A DNA stretch of 64,000 nucleotides from NCBI RefSeq assembly GCF_001664485.1, contig NZ_CP013632.1, positions 310,001 to 374,000 on the forward strand. Reading direction: 5' to 3'. Shown piece by piece: positions 54,420-63,975 of this stretch. This DNA is from Rhizobium sp. N324. Its GTDB lineage: Bacteria; Pseudomonadota; Alphaproteobacteria; Rhizobiales; Rhizobiaceae. The notes under the pieces were generated by a model. The model did not search any database, was not told the DNA's origin, and was given only the letters and a program-made list of their open reading frames with translations. The translations under genes were made by a program, and so were the position numbers. Position 1 is the first letter of the stretch. Each line of letters begins with the position of its first letter.

Positions 54420-56159
54420 ATGGGCACTGCTTTCTTCGACGCGACAGACAGACCAGAGACGCGACCGCCGGATGGCGATGCCGTTTTGCCCCGCGGTGAC
54501 GCGGCGAATGCCGGGCTGCGCAGGGCGGCGATGCTGCAGTCGCTGGCCGCCGCCATCTGGATCCCGCAGGCCGGTTTGCTCGCCCTCTCAGTCGGCCGCA
54601 TTGCCGATGGCGGTGGATTGCACGACGTTCTTTGGCCAGCTCTCGGTATCCTCGCCCTCGGATTGGCAAGAAGCGGTCTCGACGCGGCCGGCGGCCGCCT
54701 CGCCTTTCGTGCCGCGCGCGCCGAACTCAGCCGCAGGCGGCAGGTCGCGGCGGCCGCCCTTTCCCTGTCGTCGCCGATCGATCGTGGCCGGCCGGCCTCC
54801 GGCAAAGCCGCGAGCGTCATCGGCGAGCAGGCCGAACTCATCGTGCCCTATCTCGCCCGCTTCCAGCCGGCGCGGGTGAAGGCGAGCCTTGTGCCGCTGA
54901 TCATTCTTGCCGTCATCCTTCCGGTTTCGTGGGTCGCCGCGCTGGTGCTGCTGTTTGCCGCGCCGCTGATCCCGATCTTCATGGCGTTGATCGGCTGGCG
55001 CGCCCAGGCGGCCAGCGAAAAACAGCTTGTTGCCACCGGCGGCCTCAACGGCTTCCTGCTCGATCGGCTGCGCGGACTGGCGACGATCCGCGCGCTCGAC
55101 GCGGTGGAGGCCACCGCGCTCAGGCTTCGACGCGAGGCCGAATCGCTGCGTGCGCGCACCATGGCGGTGCTGAAGATCGCCTTTCTCTCCTCGGCCGTGC
55201 TCGAACTTTTCGCCGCGCTCGGCGTGGCGATGATCGCCGTCTATGTCGGTTTCAGCCTGCTCGGCGAGATCCGCTTCGGCACCTGGGCAGGCCGGCTCGA
55301 CCTGACCGAGGGGCTGTTCATCCTGCTGCTGGCGCCGGCCTTCTTCGAGCCATTGCGCGAGCTATCGGCCGTCTGGCACGATCGCGCGGCCGGCGAAGCG
55401 GCGATGAAAGCGCTGGATGCTCTGGCTGGAGGCGGCGGCCTGTCCATTCGAGGAACGGCCGAAATCGCGCCAGCGGTCCTTGCCGCCGCCGAAGCGCCGG
55501 CCATCCGCCTTGAAAATCTCGCCTTCCGCTACGGCGCCGACGAACCGTTGATCCACGACGGTTTCAACCTCGATATCGCTGCCGGGGAACATCTGGCGCT
55601 TCTTGGCGTCAGCGGTTCCGGCAAATCGACGCTTCTGTCGCTGATGGCGGGGCTGGCGCCCTCTACCGGCGGCCGTATCGTCATTGGCGGCGTCGAGCTC
55701 GCGGATGAGACTGCCGTCAGCCTGCGGGACGGCATGGCGTGGATCGGTCAGAAGCCGCATATTTTTGTCGGCACCATAACGGGGAATACCGCGCTCGGCA
55801 GACCCGGCGTGCTGCGCGGCGATGTGGCCGACGCTCTGGATGCCGCGAGACTGGGAAAGGTGGCTGAGGCCTATGGCGGCCGGTCCCTCGGCGAAGGCGG
55901 TATCGGGCTTTCCGGCGGCGAGGCGTTGCGGCTGGCAATCGCGCGGGCGGCCTGCAATCCGCGTCTGAGGATCATCCTCGCCGACGAGCCGACCGCGCAT
56001 CTCGATGCCGCCACTGCCGCCGAAGTGACCGAGAGCCTGCTTTCGCTTGCGAGGGCGCGCACGTTGATCGTTGCCACCCACGATCCGCTTCTGGCCGCGC
56101 GCATGCATCGCAGCATCCGCATCGACGCCGATATCATGATCCGGGAGGCCGCCGAATGA
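54420..56159 (+). CDS. cydD: Thiol reductant ABC exporter subunit CydD
   Basis: 579 aa half-transporter: an N-terminal six-segment membrane domain (about 35-330) and a C-terminal ATPase. Walker A GVSGSGKST, signature LSGGEALRLAIARA and Walker B ILADEPTAHLD are present. With CydC it forms the heterodimer that exports glutathione/cysteine or heme-related species to the periplasm and is required to assemble cytochrome bd. ATG 54420 lies five bases after the regulator stop. The cydD stop overlaps cydC as ATGA. Confidence 0.95.
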   Translation: MGTAFFDATDRPETRPPDGDAVLPRGDAANAGLRRAAMLQSLAAAIWIPQAGLLALSVGRIADGGGLHDVLWPALGILALGLARSGLDAAGGRLAFRAARAELSRRRQVAAAALSLSSPIDRGRPASGKAASVIGEQAELIVPYLARFQPARVKASLVPLIILAVILPVSWVAALVLLFAAPLIPIFMALIGWRAQAASEKQLVATGGLNGFLLDRLRGLATIRALDAVEATALRLRREAESLRARTMAVLKIAFLSSAVLELFAALGVAMIAVYVGFSLLGEIRFGTWAGRLDLTEGLFILLLAPAFFEPLRELSAVWHDRAAGEAAMKALDALAGGGGLSIRGTAEIAPAVLAAAEAPAIRLENLAFRYGADEPLIHDGFNLDIAAGEHLALLGVSGSGKSTLLSLMAGLAPSTGGRIVIGGVELADETAVSLRDGMAWIGQKPHIFVGTITGNTALGRPGVLRGDVADALDAARLGKVAEAYGGRSLGEGGIGLSGGEALRLAIARAACNPRLRIILADEPTAHLDAATAAEVTESLLSLARARTLIVATHDPLLAARMHRSIRIDADIMIREAAE

Positions 56160-57847
56160 GCACGTTCGCTGCAGACCTCAAGCCGATCCTGCGTCTGTTT
56201 TTTGCGGAGCGCCGGCGCGCGCTGCTGCTCGGCGCCGCACTTTCGGCGGCCACAGTTACGGCGGGCATCGCCCTGCTCGGCCTGTCCGGCTGGTTCATCA
56301 CCGCCACCGCGCTTGCCGGCCTATCGGCCTCCGTTGCCATCACCTTCGACGTCTTTGCGCCTTCGGCGGGCATCCGTCTGCTTGCCATCGTCCGGACAGT
56401 GGCACGCTACGGGGAAAGGCTTGCGACCCATGATGCGACGCTCGGCGTTCTCGCGGCTCTTCGCGAAAGACTGTTTCGCGGCTTCGCCGAACCGGGCGCG
56501 GCGCGCATGCTCCTGCATCGTCCGGCACGGCTGCTCTTCCGGCTGACGGCCGACATCGATGCGCTCGACTCCCTCTATCTCCGGATCCTCGTGCCGGCCG
56601 CGGTAGCGATCGGCGCCACCTTTGCGGCAAGCCTCGTGCTGGGGCTCATCCATCCCCTGTTCGGCCTGTTCTCCGGTCTCTTTCTCATTGGTGCCGGTCT
56701 CGGCCTGCCCTTGATCGCCGCCCGGGCGGCGCGCAAATATGCCCGCCGGCGCGCCCATGGCATCGAGGCGCTGCGGTCGCGGACGATCGATCTCGTCGCC
56801 GGCCAGACCGACCTGCTGATGGCCGGCCGGCTTGCGGCGCAAAGGCAGGCCATCGCTGTGGCAGACCATTACACCGGCGGCGCCGACGATCGGTTGAACC
56901 GCGTCGAGACCGGCCTGACCTTCGGCTTCGGCCTGGTCTCCACCCTGCTGTTGACGGCATCGCTGCTTGCCGTCGCCGCTCTTGCGGAGACGAAGGCGAT
57001 TACCGCTCCCGTCGCAGCCCTCGGCCTGCTGGTCGCCTTCGCGGCGACCGAACCCTTCGCGGCACTGCGCCGCGGCGCACTGGAACTGGGGCGGACGCTG
57101 CTTGCGGCAAAGCGGGTCGCGCCGCGGCTTGCCGTCGCGCGGGCATCCGAACCCTTGGCGGCGGCGCTGCCGGGATATGCTTTTTCGCTGAAGGATGTAT
57201 CCGCCTTCCATGAAAATTCCGCCGTGCCGGCACTCCAAGGCATCGACCTGACGCTCCGGTCAGGCCAGCGGCTGGCCGTGGTCGGCGGCAGCGGCGCCGG
57301 CAAGTCGAGCCTGCTTGCCCTGCTTTCCGGCGAACTGCCGGCGAGCGCGGGGCGTGTTGCGGCAACAAGGGCGACCTTGCTGACCCAGCGGACGGAACTC
57401 TTCGAGGACAGCCTGTGCGGCAATCTCACCCTTGCCGAGCCGGATGCCAGCATAGCTCGTCTTCGCGAAGCGCTGGCTGCCACCGGTCTGCTTGCCGATG
57501 TCGAGGCCATGCCGCGAGGGATCGATACGCCGCTCGGCGAAGGCGGTCTCGGCCTTTCCGGCGGTCAGTCGCGGCGGCTGGCGCTTGCCCGGCTCTTCCT
57601 GTGCGACACGTCGCTCTGGCTGCTCGACGAGCCGACGGAGGGCCTCGACGGCGCCACCGCCCGCGACGTGCTCGGCCGCCTGTCGGCAATGGCAGACGGC
57701 CGCGCATTGGTCATCGCCACCCATATCCGCCGCGAGGCTGCCATCGCAGACCACATCGCCGTCATCGAAGGCGGCCGTATCACAGAAGTTTCGCGCCGCG
57801 GAGAGGCGGCGTTCGAAAAGGCACTCGACCGGCTTCGGCCGGATTGA
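56156..57847 (+). CDS. cydC: Thiol reductant ABC exporter subunit CydC
   Basis: 563 aa half-transporter with a membrane domain (about 15-310) and an ATPase domain. Walker A GGSGAGKSS, signature LSGGQSRRLALARL and Walker B LLDEPTEGLD are intact. The N-terminus includes the CydC-type GLSGWFITATALAGL segment. It pairs with CydD. A 77-base gap leads to cydA, which has its own GGGAG ribosome site. Confidence 0.95.
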   Translation: MSTFAADLKPILRLFFAERRRALLLGAALSAATVTAGIALLGLSGWFITATALAGLSASVAITFDVFAPSAGIRLLAIVRTVARYGERLATHDATLGVLAALRERLFRGFAEPGAARMLLHRPARLLFRLTADIDALDSLYLRILVPAAVAIGATFAASLVLGLIHPLFGLFSGLFLIGAGLGLPLIAARAARKYARRRAHGIEALRSRTIDLVAGQTDLLMAGRLAAQRQAIAVADHYTGGADDRLNRVETGLTFGFGLVSTLLLTASLLAVAALAETKAITAPVAALGLLVAFAATEPFAALRRGALELGRTLLAAKRVAPRLAVARASEPLAAALPGYAFSLKDVSAFHENSAVPALQGIDLTLRSGQRLAVVGGSGAGKSSLLALLSGELPASAGRVAATRATLLTQRTELFEDSLCGNLTLAEPDASIARLREALAATGLLADVEAMPRGIDTPLGEGGLGLSGGQSRRLALARLFLCDTSLWLLDEPTEGLDGATARDVLGRLSAMADGRALVIATHIRREAAIADHIAVIEGGRITEVSRRGEAAFEKALDRLRPD

Positions 57848-57924
57848 GCGAAAGCCGCATGCCCTCAACCGCCACCCGGCGCTTGGGAATGCTCCGTACC
57901 CCGTGGGACCGTGGGAGAAAGACA

Positions 57925-59505
57925 ATGGAACTAGATATCGTTGCGCTATCGCGCTTTCAATTCGCGCTGACGGCGCTTTACCACTTCCTGTTCGTGCCGC
58001 TGACGCTCGGCCTGTCCGTGCTCCTGGCGATCATGGAAACCGTCTACGTCATGACCGGCCGCCAGATCTGGCGGCAGATGACGAAATTCTGGGGGACGCT
58101 GTTCGGCATCAATTTCGTCATCGGCGTCGCCACCGGCATCGTCATGGAATTCCAGTTCGGCATGAACTGGAGCTATTACAGCTATTACGTCGGCGACATT
58201 TTCGGCGCGCCGCTGGCGATCGAAGGCCTGATGGCCTTTTTCCTCGAAGCGACCTTCGTCGGTCTGTTCTTCTTCGGCTGGGACAAGCTGTCGAAGGTCG
58301 GCCATCTCGTCGCCACCTGGGCGGTGGCGCTCGGCTCGAATTTTTCCGCGCTCTGGATCCTCATCGCCAATGGCTGGATGCAGAACCCGGTGGGATCGGC
58401 GCTCAATCCGCAGACGATGCGCATGGAGATCACAAGCTTCTACGACGTCGTCTTCAACCCGGTCGCCCAGGCGAAATTCGTCCATACGGTGTCGGCCGGT
58501 TATGTCTGCGCCTCGATCTTCGTGCTCGGCGTCTCGGCCTGGTATCTGCTGAAGGGCCGGCATATCGAGCTTGCCAAGCGCTCGATGACGGTCGCCGCCT
58601 CCTTCGGCCTCGCCTCGGCACTCTCGGTGGTCGTGCTCGGCGATGAGAGCGGTTATCTCGCGACCGAAAACCAGAAGATGAAGCTCGCCGCGATCGAAGG
58701 CATGTGGAAGACCGAGCCGGCGCCGGCCGCCTTCACCGCTTTCGGCTTCCCGGATCAGGAGGCGCGCGAGACGCATTTCGCCGTCCACATTCCCTGGGTC
58801 ATGGGCCTGATCGGCACACGCTCGCTGACAACAGAGATTCCCGGCATCGACAAGCTCGAACAGCAGGCCGAGGTCCGCATCCGTGACGGCATCAAGGCTT
58901 ACGACGCGCTGATGCAGATCCGCGCGGTCCCGGCGCAGGATCAGGTGGCGCAGGAGGTGCGCAGCTCCTTCGAGGATCTCGGCCATGATCTCGGCTACGC
59001 CCTTCTTCTGAAGCGGTATGTCGACGATCCGCGCCAGGCGACTGATGCGCAGATCGTGCAGGCCGCGCGCGATACGATCCCGCATGTGCCGACACTCTTC
59101 TGGTCCTTCCGCATCATGGTCGGCCTCGGCATCTTCTTCATCCTGCTGACATCAACCTTCTTCTGGCTGTCGGCCCGGCGCCATCTCGACAAGTACCCGC
59201 TGTTGCTGAGGATTGCGGTGCTGGCGATCCCCCTGCCCTTTGTCGCGATCGAGCTCGGCTGGGTCGTCGCCGAGTTCGGCCGCCAGCCCTGGGTGATCGA
59301 AGGCGTGCTGCCGACGGCGGCTGCCGTCTCCAGTCTCGGCGCGAGTACCGTGCTTTTGACGATCATCGGTTTTGCCGCGCTCTACACGGTGCTGATCGTC
59401 ATCGAGATGAACCTGATGATCAAGGCGATCGCCCAAGGCCCGGAACCGGATGACGAGCCGGAAGCGGTGCTGATTTCCGAAACCCTCGTCCCAGCCGCAG
59501 AGTAA
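57925..59505 (+). CDS. cydA: Cytochrome bd ubiquinol oxidase subunit I
   Basis: 526 aa, the size of E. coli CydA. It oxidises ubiquinol and reduces oxygen to water with very high affinity, without pumping protons. The heme-ligand His20 (E. coli His19) lies in FALTALYHFLFVPLTLG. The quinol Q-loop region (about 225-400) and the diagnostic FGRQPWVIEG block near residue 455 are present. The upstream frame to 57415 is spurious; ATG 57925 has GGGAG eight bases away. It precedes cydB by six bases. Confidence 0.96.
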   Translation: MELDIVALSRFQFALTALYHFLFVPLTLGLSVLLAIMETVYVMTGRQIWRQMTKFWGTLFGINFVIGVATGIVMEFQFGMNWSYYSYYVGDIFGAPLAIEGLMAFFLEATFVGLFFFGWDKLSKVGHLVATWAVALGSNFSALWILIANGWMQNPVGSALNPQTMRMEITSFYDVVFNPVAQAKFVHTVSAGYVCASIFVLGVSAWYLLKGRHIELAKRSMTVAASFGLASALSVVVLGDESGYLATENQKMKLAAIEGMWKTEPAPAAFTAFGFPDQEARETHFAVHIPWVMGLIGTRSLTTEIPGIDKLEQQAEVRIRDGIKAYDALMQIRAVPAQDQVAQEVRSSFEDLGHDLGYALLLKRYVDDPRQATDAQIVQAARDTIPHVPTLFWSFRIMVGLGIFFILLTSTFFWLSARRHLDKYPLLLRIAVLAIPLPFVAIELGWVVAEFGRQPWVIEGVLPTAAAVSSLGASTVLLTIIGFAALYTVLIVIEMNLMIKAIAQGPEPDDEPEAVLISETLVPAAE

Positions 59506-59511
59506 CCTATC

Positions 59512-60666
59512 ATGATCCTTCACGAACTCATCGATTATGAAACGCTGCGCCTCATCTGGTGGCTGCTGCTCGGCGTGTTGCTGATCGCCTTTGCGACGAC
59601 AGGCGGCTTTGACCTCGGCGTCGGCACGCTTCTGCCCTTCGTCGCCAGGACCGATACGGAACGGCGCGTGGTGATCAACACCATCGGCGCCACCTGGGAA
59701 GGCAACCAGGTCTGGCTGATCCTCGGCGGCGGCGCCATCTTCGCCGCCTGGCCGCCGCTCTATGCGGTCTCCTTCTCGGGCTTCTATCTGGCGATGTTCG
59801 CGATCCTTTTCGCGCTCATCCTGCGCCCGGTCGGCTTCAAATACCGGTCGAAACGGGAAAGCGCCCGCTGGCGCAACGGCTGGGACTGGGCGCTCTTCAT
59901 CGGCGGCTTCGTGCCGTCGCTGATCTTCGGCGTCGCCGTCGGCAACGTGCTGCAGGGCGTGCCCTTCCGTTTTGCCGACGATATGCGGATCTTCTACGAA
60001 GGCTCGTTCTTCGCCCTGCTCAATCCCTTTGCACTGCTTTGCGGCCTGCTCTCCGTCGCCATGCTGACGATGCACGGTGCGGCCTGGCTGGTGCTGAAGG
60101 CGGGCGGGCCGGTTGCCGAGCGGGCCAGAAGCTATGGCAGCATCGCCGCCCTTGTTACCATCGTGCTGTTTGCCCTCGGCGGCCTCTTCCTGTGGGTCGG
60201 TGTCGGCGGCTACCGCATCACCAGCGATATCAGCCCGATCGGGCCTTCCAATCCCCTGCTGAAAACGGTGGTGATCGAAAAGAGCGTATGGCTGGCCAAT
60301 TACACCGCCCATTCCTGGATGATCGCCGCACCCGTTCTCGGCTTTGCCGGCGCCGCACTGGCTTTCATTGCGATGCGGGCAAGGCGCGAGGTGATGACAC
60401 TGCTCTTCAGCACGGTCGCGATCCTCGGCATCATCTCGACGGTCGGTCTCTCGATGTTCCCGTTCATCCTGCCCTCCTCGCTCGATCCGCGATCGAGCCT
60501 GACGGTCTGGGATGCATCCTCCAGCCATATGACGCTGTTCATCATGCTGGTGGTGTCGGCAATCTTCCTGCCGATCATCTTCGCCTACACCGCCTGGGTC
60601 TACAAGGTTCTGTGGGGCAAGGTCGACGAGAAATCCGTCACCGACAAGAACAGCCACGCTTACTGA
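59512..60666 (+). CDS. cydB: Cytochrome bd ubiquinol oxidase subunit II
   Basis: 384 aa membrane protein with about eight or nine segments. The family start DYETLRLIWWLLLGVLLIAFATTGGFDLGVGTLLPF (in parts, residues 6-41) and the conserved NTIGATWEGNQVWLILGGGAIFAAWPPLYA block (in parts, 62-91) define CydB. It partners CydA and structurally supports the di-heme site. A 13-base gap leads to the small cydX gene. Confidence 0.96.
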   Translation: MILHELIDYETLRLIWWLLLGVLLIAFATTGGFDLGVGTLLPFVARTDTERRVVINTIGATWEGNQVWLILGGGAIFAAWPPLYAVSFSGFYLAMFAILFALILRPVGFKYRSKRESARWRNGWDWALFIGGFVPSLIFGVAVGNVLQGVPFRFADDMRIFYEGSFFALLNPFALLCGLLSVAMLTMHGAAWLVLKAGGPVAERARSYGSIAALVTIVLFALGGLFLWVGVGGYRITSDISPIGPSNPLLKTVVIEKSVWLANYTAHSWMIAAPVLGFAGAALAFIAMRARREVMTLLFSTVAILGIISTVGLSMFPFILPSSLDPRSSLTVWDASSSHMTLFIMLVVSAIFLPIIFAYTAWVYKVLWGKVDEKSVTDKNSHAY

Positions 60667-60679
60667 GGGAGATGAAACG

Positions 60680-60802
60680 ATGTGGTATTTCGCATGGATC
60701 CTCGGCCTGCCGCTGGCCGCCGCCTTCGCTGTTCTCAACGCCATGTGGTACGAGCTGATGGACGACGCAGCCCGAAAGAAGGCGTCCGAAGGGCTGAAGT
60801 AA
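60680..60802 (+). CDS. cydX: Cytochrome bd small subunit CydX
   Basis: A 40-codon gene directly after cydB, with GGGAG before ATG 60680. The product starts MWYFAWILGLPLAAAFAVL, a single membrane helix, and continues NAMWYELMDDAARKKAS. This matches CydX/YbgT, which stabilises the CydAB complex. The WYFAWILG start and the charged C-terminus are diagnostic. Genes of this size are easily missed in annotation. A terminator follows at once. Confidence 0.93.
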   Translation: MWYFAWILGLPLAAAFAVLNAMWYELMDDAARKKASEGLK

Positions 60803-60809
60803 ATCAAGA

Positions 60810-60840
60810 GGGGCGCGGTTCGAGCCCGCGCCCCCTTTCT
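60810..60840 (+). terminator. Terminator of the cydDCABX operon
   Basis: A perfect 9-bp stem GGGGCGCGG / CCGCGCCCC with a 7-base loop is followed by CTTTCT. It lies seven bases after the cydX stop and next to the convergent dehydrogenase-fusion gene. Confidence 0.85.
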
Positions 60841-60841
60841 A

Positions 60842-62845
60842 TCAGCCTTCCAGCCACTTCACCTGATCGGCCGTCAGCCGGATGTCCAGCGCCGACAGGC
60901 TGTCCTCCAGCTCGGCAACGGTGCGCGGCCCAATCAGCGGGATGACCGGGAAGGGCTGGGCGATCACATAGGCGAGCGCGATGTGGATCGGGTTGCGGCC
61001 GAGCTTGTTGGCCAGTTCGATGGCGCGGTCGCGGCGGCCGAAATTGCGCTCGGAATACCAGACCCGCACGATCTCCTCGTCATCCCGCTTGTCGCGGCCG
61101 GCGCGGTCGGTGAAGAAGCCGCGGCCCTGGCTCGACCAAGCAAAATTCGGGATCTGCTTCTCGTTCAGCCATTTCTTCCAGTCGTCGTCGGAGGCGGCGA
61201 CGCAACCGGCCCAGATCGGATCGAGCATCTCGGCGAGCGAGAAGTTGTTGGAGAGCGCGGCCGGCGCCGCCTTGCCTGTCTTTTCGGCATAGGCGATCGC
61301 CTCGTCGAAACGCGCGCGTGTCCAGTTCGAGCCGCCGAAGATGCCACGGATGCGACCGCGCTTGACCTCGGCATCCATGGCATCGACGAACTCGCCGACC
61401 GGTACGTCGGTATTGTCGCGATGCATGAAATAGATGTCGACATAATCGGTCTTCAGCCGGGCGAGCGACTGGTCGAGCTGCTTTGCGATCATATCGGGAT
61501 AGCAGAGCGGCGAATGCGCGCCCTTGCCGATCAGCACGATCTCCTCGCGCGGCACCTTGCGGCTCGTGTGCCAGTCGCCGAAGATTGCCTCCGTCTTGCC
61601 CGCGCCATAGACATAGGCCGTGTCGAAGGCATTGCCGCCGGCCTCGTAGAAGGCGTCGAGCGTCAGCGAGGCGGCGGCGAAGTTCGGGAAGAACTCGAAG
61701 CCGAGCGTCACCACCGAGGCCGGCTTGGAAATGCCGGGGATCTGGCGCTGCGGAATGCTGTTGCCGCGCGTGACCGCGCCGCCGGCAATGTTGGCCGTGC
61801 GCTTCGCCGCCTTCTCGACGCCGTATTCGAGGCCGACCGAGGCGCGCCATTGGTCGAGCACGCGCAGGTTTCCGATCGAATCCGCCCAGCTCATGCCGGG
61901 GGCGCTGAATTCGGTTCTGCCGGCGCGGATGGCATCGCCCGCCGCATCGGCTTCGAAGGAATAGAGCCAGCGATCTTCCTTGATCTCGGCTGTTTCCTGC
62001 TTGCCGCCCTTGAAGATCTCGATCTTGCCGATGCCGCCCTTATGGCCGGAGGCGAACCAGAAGTCGGCGACTTCGATCCGGCCTTCGGACCCGATGATGC
62101 GCAGCACGTTGTCCTGCTGCGCCATGATCGAGCAGGAGACTTCGGCGATGATCTCGTTCGGGAATTTGAGCACGGCCGAAGCCCATTCATCGACGCCGCT
62201 TTCGCCGAGATGAGCGACGCCGGAGACCTTTTCCGGTTCGAGGAAAGCTTTGCCTTCCGCCGCGCCCGCGATCAGCCGCGCCATCGAGACCGGATAGCCG
62301 CCGACATCGAGAATGCCGCCGCCGGCTGTATCGTTGGCGAACAGCCGGTGCTCCGGCCTGTAGCTGCCCATATTGAAGCCGAAGCTCGAGCGAATGATGC
62401 GGATGGTACCGATGACGCCGCTCTTGATGATCTCGACCAGCTTCTCCGTCTGCGGATGCACGCGGTACATGAAGGCTTCGCCAGCAAAGACGCCGGCCTT
62501 CTTGGCCTCGTAATAAACGGCTTCGGCATCATAGGCGGAAAGCGCGATCGGCTTTTCCACAAGGATATGCTTGCCGGCGCGCGCGGCCTTGATCGCCCAT
62601 TCGGCATGGCCGGTATGGGGCACGGAAATATAGACCGCATCAACCTCGGGGTCCGAAAGCAGCGCCTCGTAGCCGTTGACGATGCGGGCGCCGGGGAAGT
62701 TTTCTGCCAGTCCCGGCTTGGAAGGATTGCGGGTGGCGATCGCCACCAGTTTGCCGGTGCACGAATGGGCGACGCCGTCTGCAAAGGTGCGGGCGATGGT
62801 GCCGGGGCCGATGATGCCCCAGCGGATCGGTTGATCGGAAGTCAT
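60842..62845 (-). CDS. Fusion protein: Gfo/Idh/MocA dehydrogenase and aldo/keto reductase
   Basis: 667 aa in two complete domains. Residues 1 to about 345 form a Gfo/Idh/MocA dehydrogenase with GIIGPGTIA (10-18), EKP (97-99) and LDVGGYPVSMARL (179-191). Residues about 372-667 form an aldo/keto reductase with the full catalytic tetrad Asp408, Tyr413, Lys441 and His475 (FDTAYVYG, LIGKG, YFMHRDN). The linker at 346-371 is short and rich in Ala, Gly and Pro. No stop or frameshift separates the halves, so this is a real single gene. It follows an MsmX/UgpC-type ATPase gene on the same strand, and both probably act on an imported sugar. Confidence 0.93.
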   Translation of the reverse strand: MTSDQPIRWGIIGPGTIARTFADGVAHSCTGKLVAIATRNPSKPGLAENFPGARIVNGYEALLSDPEVDAVYISVPHTGHAEWAIKAARAGKHILVEKPIALSAYDAEAVYYEAKKAGVFAGEAFMYRVHPQTEKLVEIIKSGVIGTIRIIRSSFGFNMGSYRPEHRLFANDTAGGGILDVGGYPVSMARLIAGAAEGKAFLEPEKVSGVAHLGESGVDEWASAVLKFPNEIIAEVSCSIMAQQDNVLRIIGSEGRIEVADFWFASGHKGGIGKIEIFKGGKQETAEIKEDRWLYSFEADAAGDAIRAGRTEFSAPGMSWADSIGNLRVLDQWRASVGLEYGVEKAAKRTANIAGGAVTRGNSIPQRQIPGISKPASVVTLGFEFFPNFAAASLTLDAFYEAGGNAFDTAYVYGAGKTEAIFGDWHTSRKVPREEIVLIGKGAHSPLCYPDMIAKQLDQSLARLKTDYVDIYFMHRDNTDVPVGEFVDAMDAEVKRGRIRGIFGGSNWTRARFDEAIAYAEKTGKAAPAALSNNFSLAEMLDPIWAGCVAASDDDWKKWLNEKQIPNFAWSSQGRGFFTDRAGRDKRDDEEIVRVWYSERNFGRRDRAIELANKLGRNPIHIALAYVIAQPFPVIPLIGPRTVAELEDSLSALDIRLTADQVKWLEG

Positions 62846-62880
62846 GGAAGCCTCTTTCGTCTTTCTGCCTTGGGAGGGGT

Positions 62881-63963
62881 TTAGCGAAGCCGTTTGCCGG
62901 CGCCGTCGAAAAGGAATGTGTGGCGTGCGGGAAGGCCGACGGTCAGCGTCTCGCGATTGCCGGCGGTGCGCGATTCCGGCCGCTCGATGATCAGCTGCTC
63001 GCTGCCGATGGCGGCATAGATGTAGCTGGTGTTGCCGAGATGCTCGGCGACGTCGATGGCGACGGTAAGATCAGCGTCACCCATGCCGGCATCGACGAAA
63101 TGTTCGGGACGAATGCCGAGCGTCACCTTTGCACCTGTCTCGATCGGAGCGGCGACGGGCAGCGGCAGGCGCATATTGGCATCGCTTTCCAGCGCGATCA
63201 CCGCCCTGCCCGGCTGGGCCTCGACCACCACTGCCTTCAGGAAATTCATCTTCGGTGAGCCGACGAACCCGGCGACGAACTGGTTGGCGGGATCGTCGTA
63301 AAGATCGAGCGGGGCGCCGATCTGCTCGATATTGCCGGCGCGCAACACGACGATCCTGTCGGCGAGCGTCATCGCCTCCGTTTGGTCGTGGGTGACGTAG
63401 ATCATCGTCGTACCGAGTTTCTTGTGCAGCCTGGAAATCTCGACACGCATTTGCACGCGCAGTTCGGCATCGAGGTTTGACAAGGGCTCGTCGAACAGGA
63501 ACACCTCCGGTTCGCGGACGATGGCGCGACCGATTGCAACGCGCTGGCGCTGGCCACCGGAAAGCTGCTTCGGCCGCCGCTTCATCAGCTCGGTGATCTG
63601 CAGGATCTCGGCGACATGGCTCACGCGCCGCTCGGTATCGGCCTTCGGATTGCCGTTCATCCGCAGGCCGAAGCTCAAGTTTTCCTCGACGGTCAGGTGC
63701 GGATAGAGCGCATAGGACTGGAAGACCATGGCGATGCCGCGATCGGCGGGCTCGACGTCATTGACGACCCTGCCACCAATCTGAAGCTCGCCTGAAGTAA
63801 TGTCCTCGAGACCGGCAATCATCCGCAGCAGCGTGGACTTGCCGCAGCCGGAGGGGCCGACGAAGACGACGAATTCGCCGTCCTTGACCTCAAGATTGGC
63901 GCCATGGATGATCTCAAAGCCGCCGAAGCGCTTGACGATATTGCTGAGTGAAAGCTCTGCCAT
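62881..63963 (-). CDS. ABC transporter ATPase (UgpC/MsmX type)
   Basis: 360 aa. Walker [10 protein letters not shown] (residues 36-44), Q-loop [13 protein letters not shown], signature [10 protein letters not shown], Walker [12 protein letters not shown], switch [10 protein letters not shown] and a TOBE domain with GIRPEHFVD are intact. It serves a carbohydrate importer whose permease ends at the right edge of the window. It is followed after 35 bases by the dehydrogenase-reductase fusion, probably in the same operon. Confidence 0.95.
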   Translation of the reverse strand: MAELSLSNIVKRFGGFEIIHGANLEVKDGEFVVFVGPSGCGKSTLLRMIAGLEDITSGELQIGGRVVNDVEPADRGIAMVFQSYALYPHLTVEENLSFGLRMNGNPKADTERRVSHVAEILQITELMKRRPKQLSGGQRQRVAIGRAIVREPEVFLFDEPLSNLDAELRVQMRVEISRLHKKLGTTMIYVTHDQTEAMTLADRIVVLRAGNIEQIGAPLDLYDDPANQFVAGFVGSPKMNFLKAVVVEAQPGRAVIALESDANMRLPLPVAAPIETGAKVTLGIRPEHFVDAGMGDADLTVAIDVAEHLGNTSYIYAAIGSEQLIIERPESRTAGNRETLTVGLPARHTFLFDGAGKRLR

Positions 63964-63975
63964 GCAGCCTCCCGT

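Noticed and set aside
59152..60807. 551-codon open frame on the minus strand across cydA, cydB and cydX
   Set aside because: The genes on the other strand are unmistakable, and the antisense product is low-complexity and charged with no domain.
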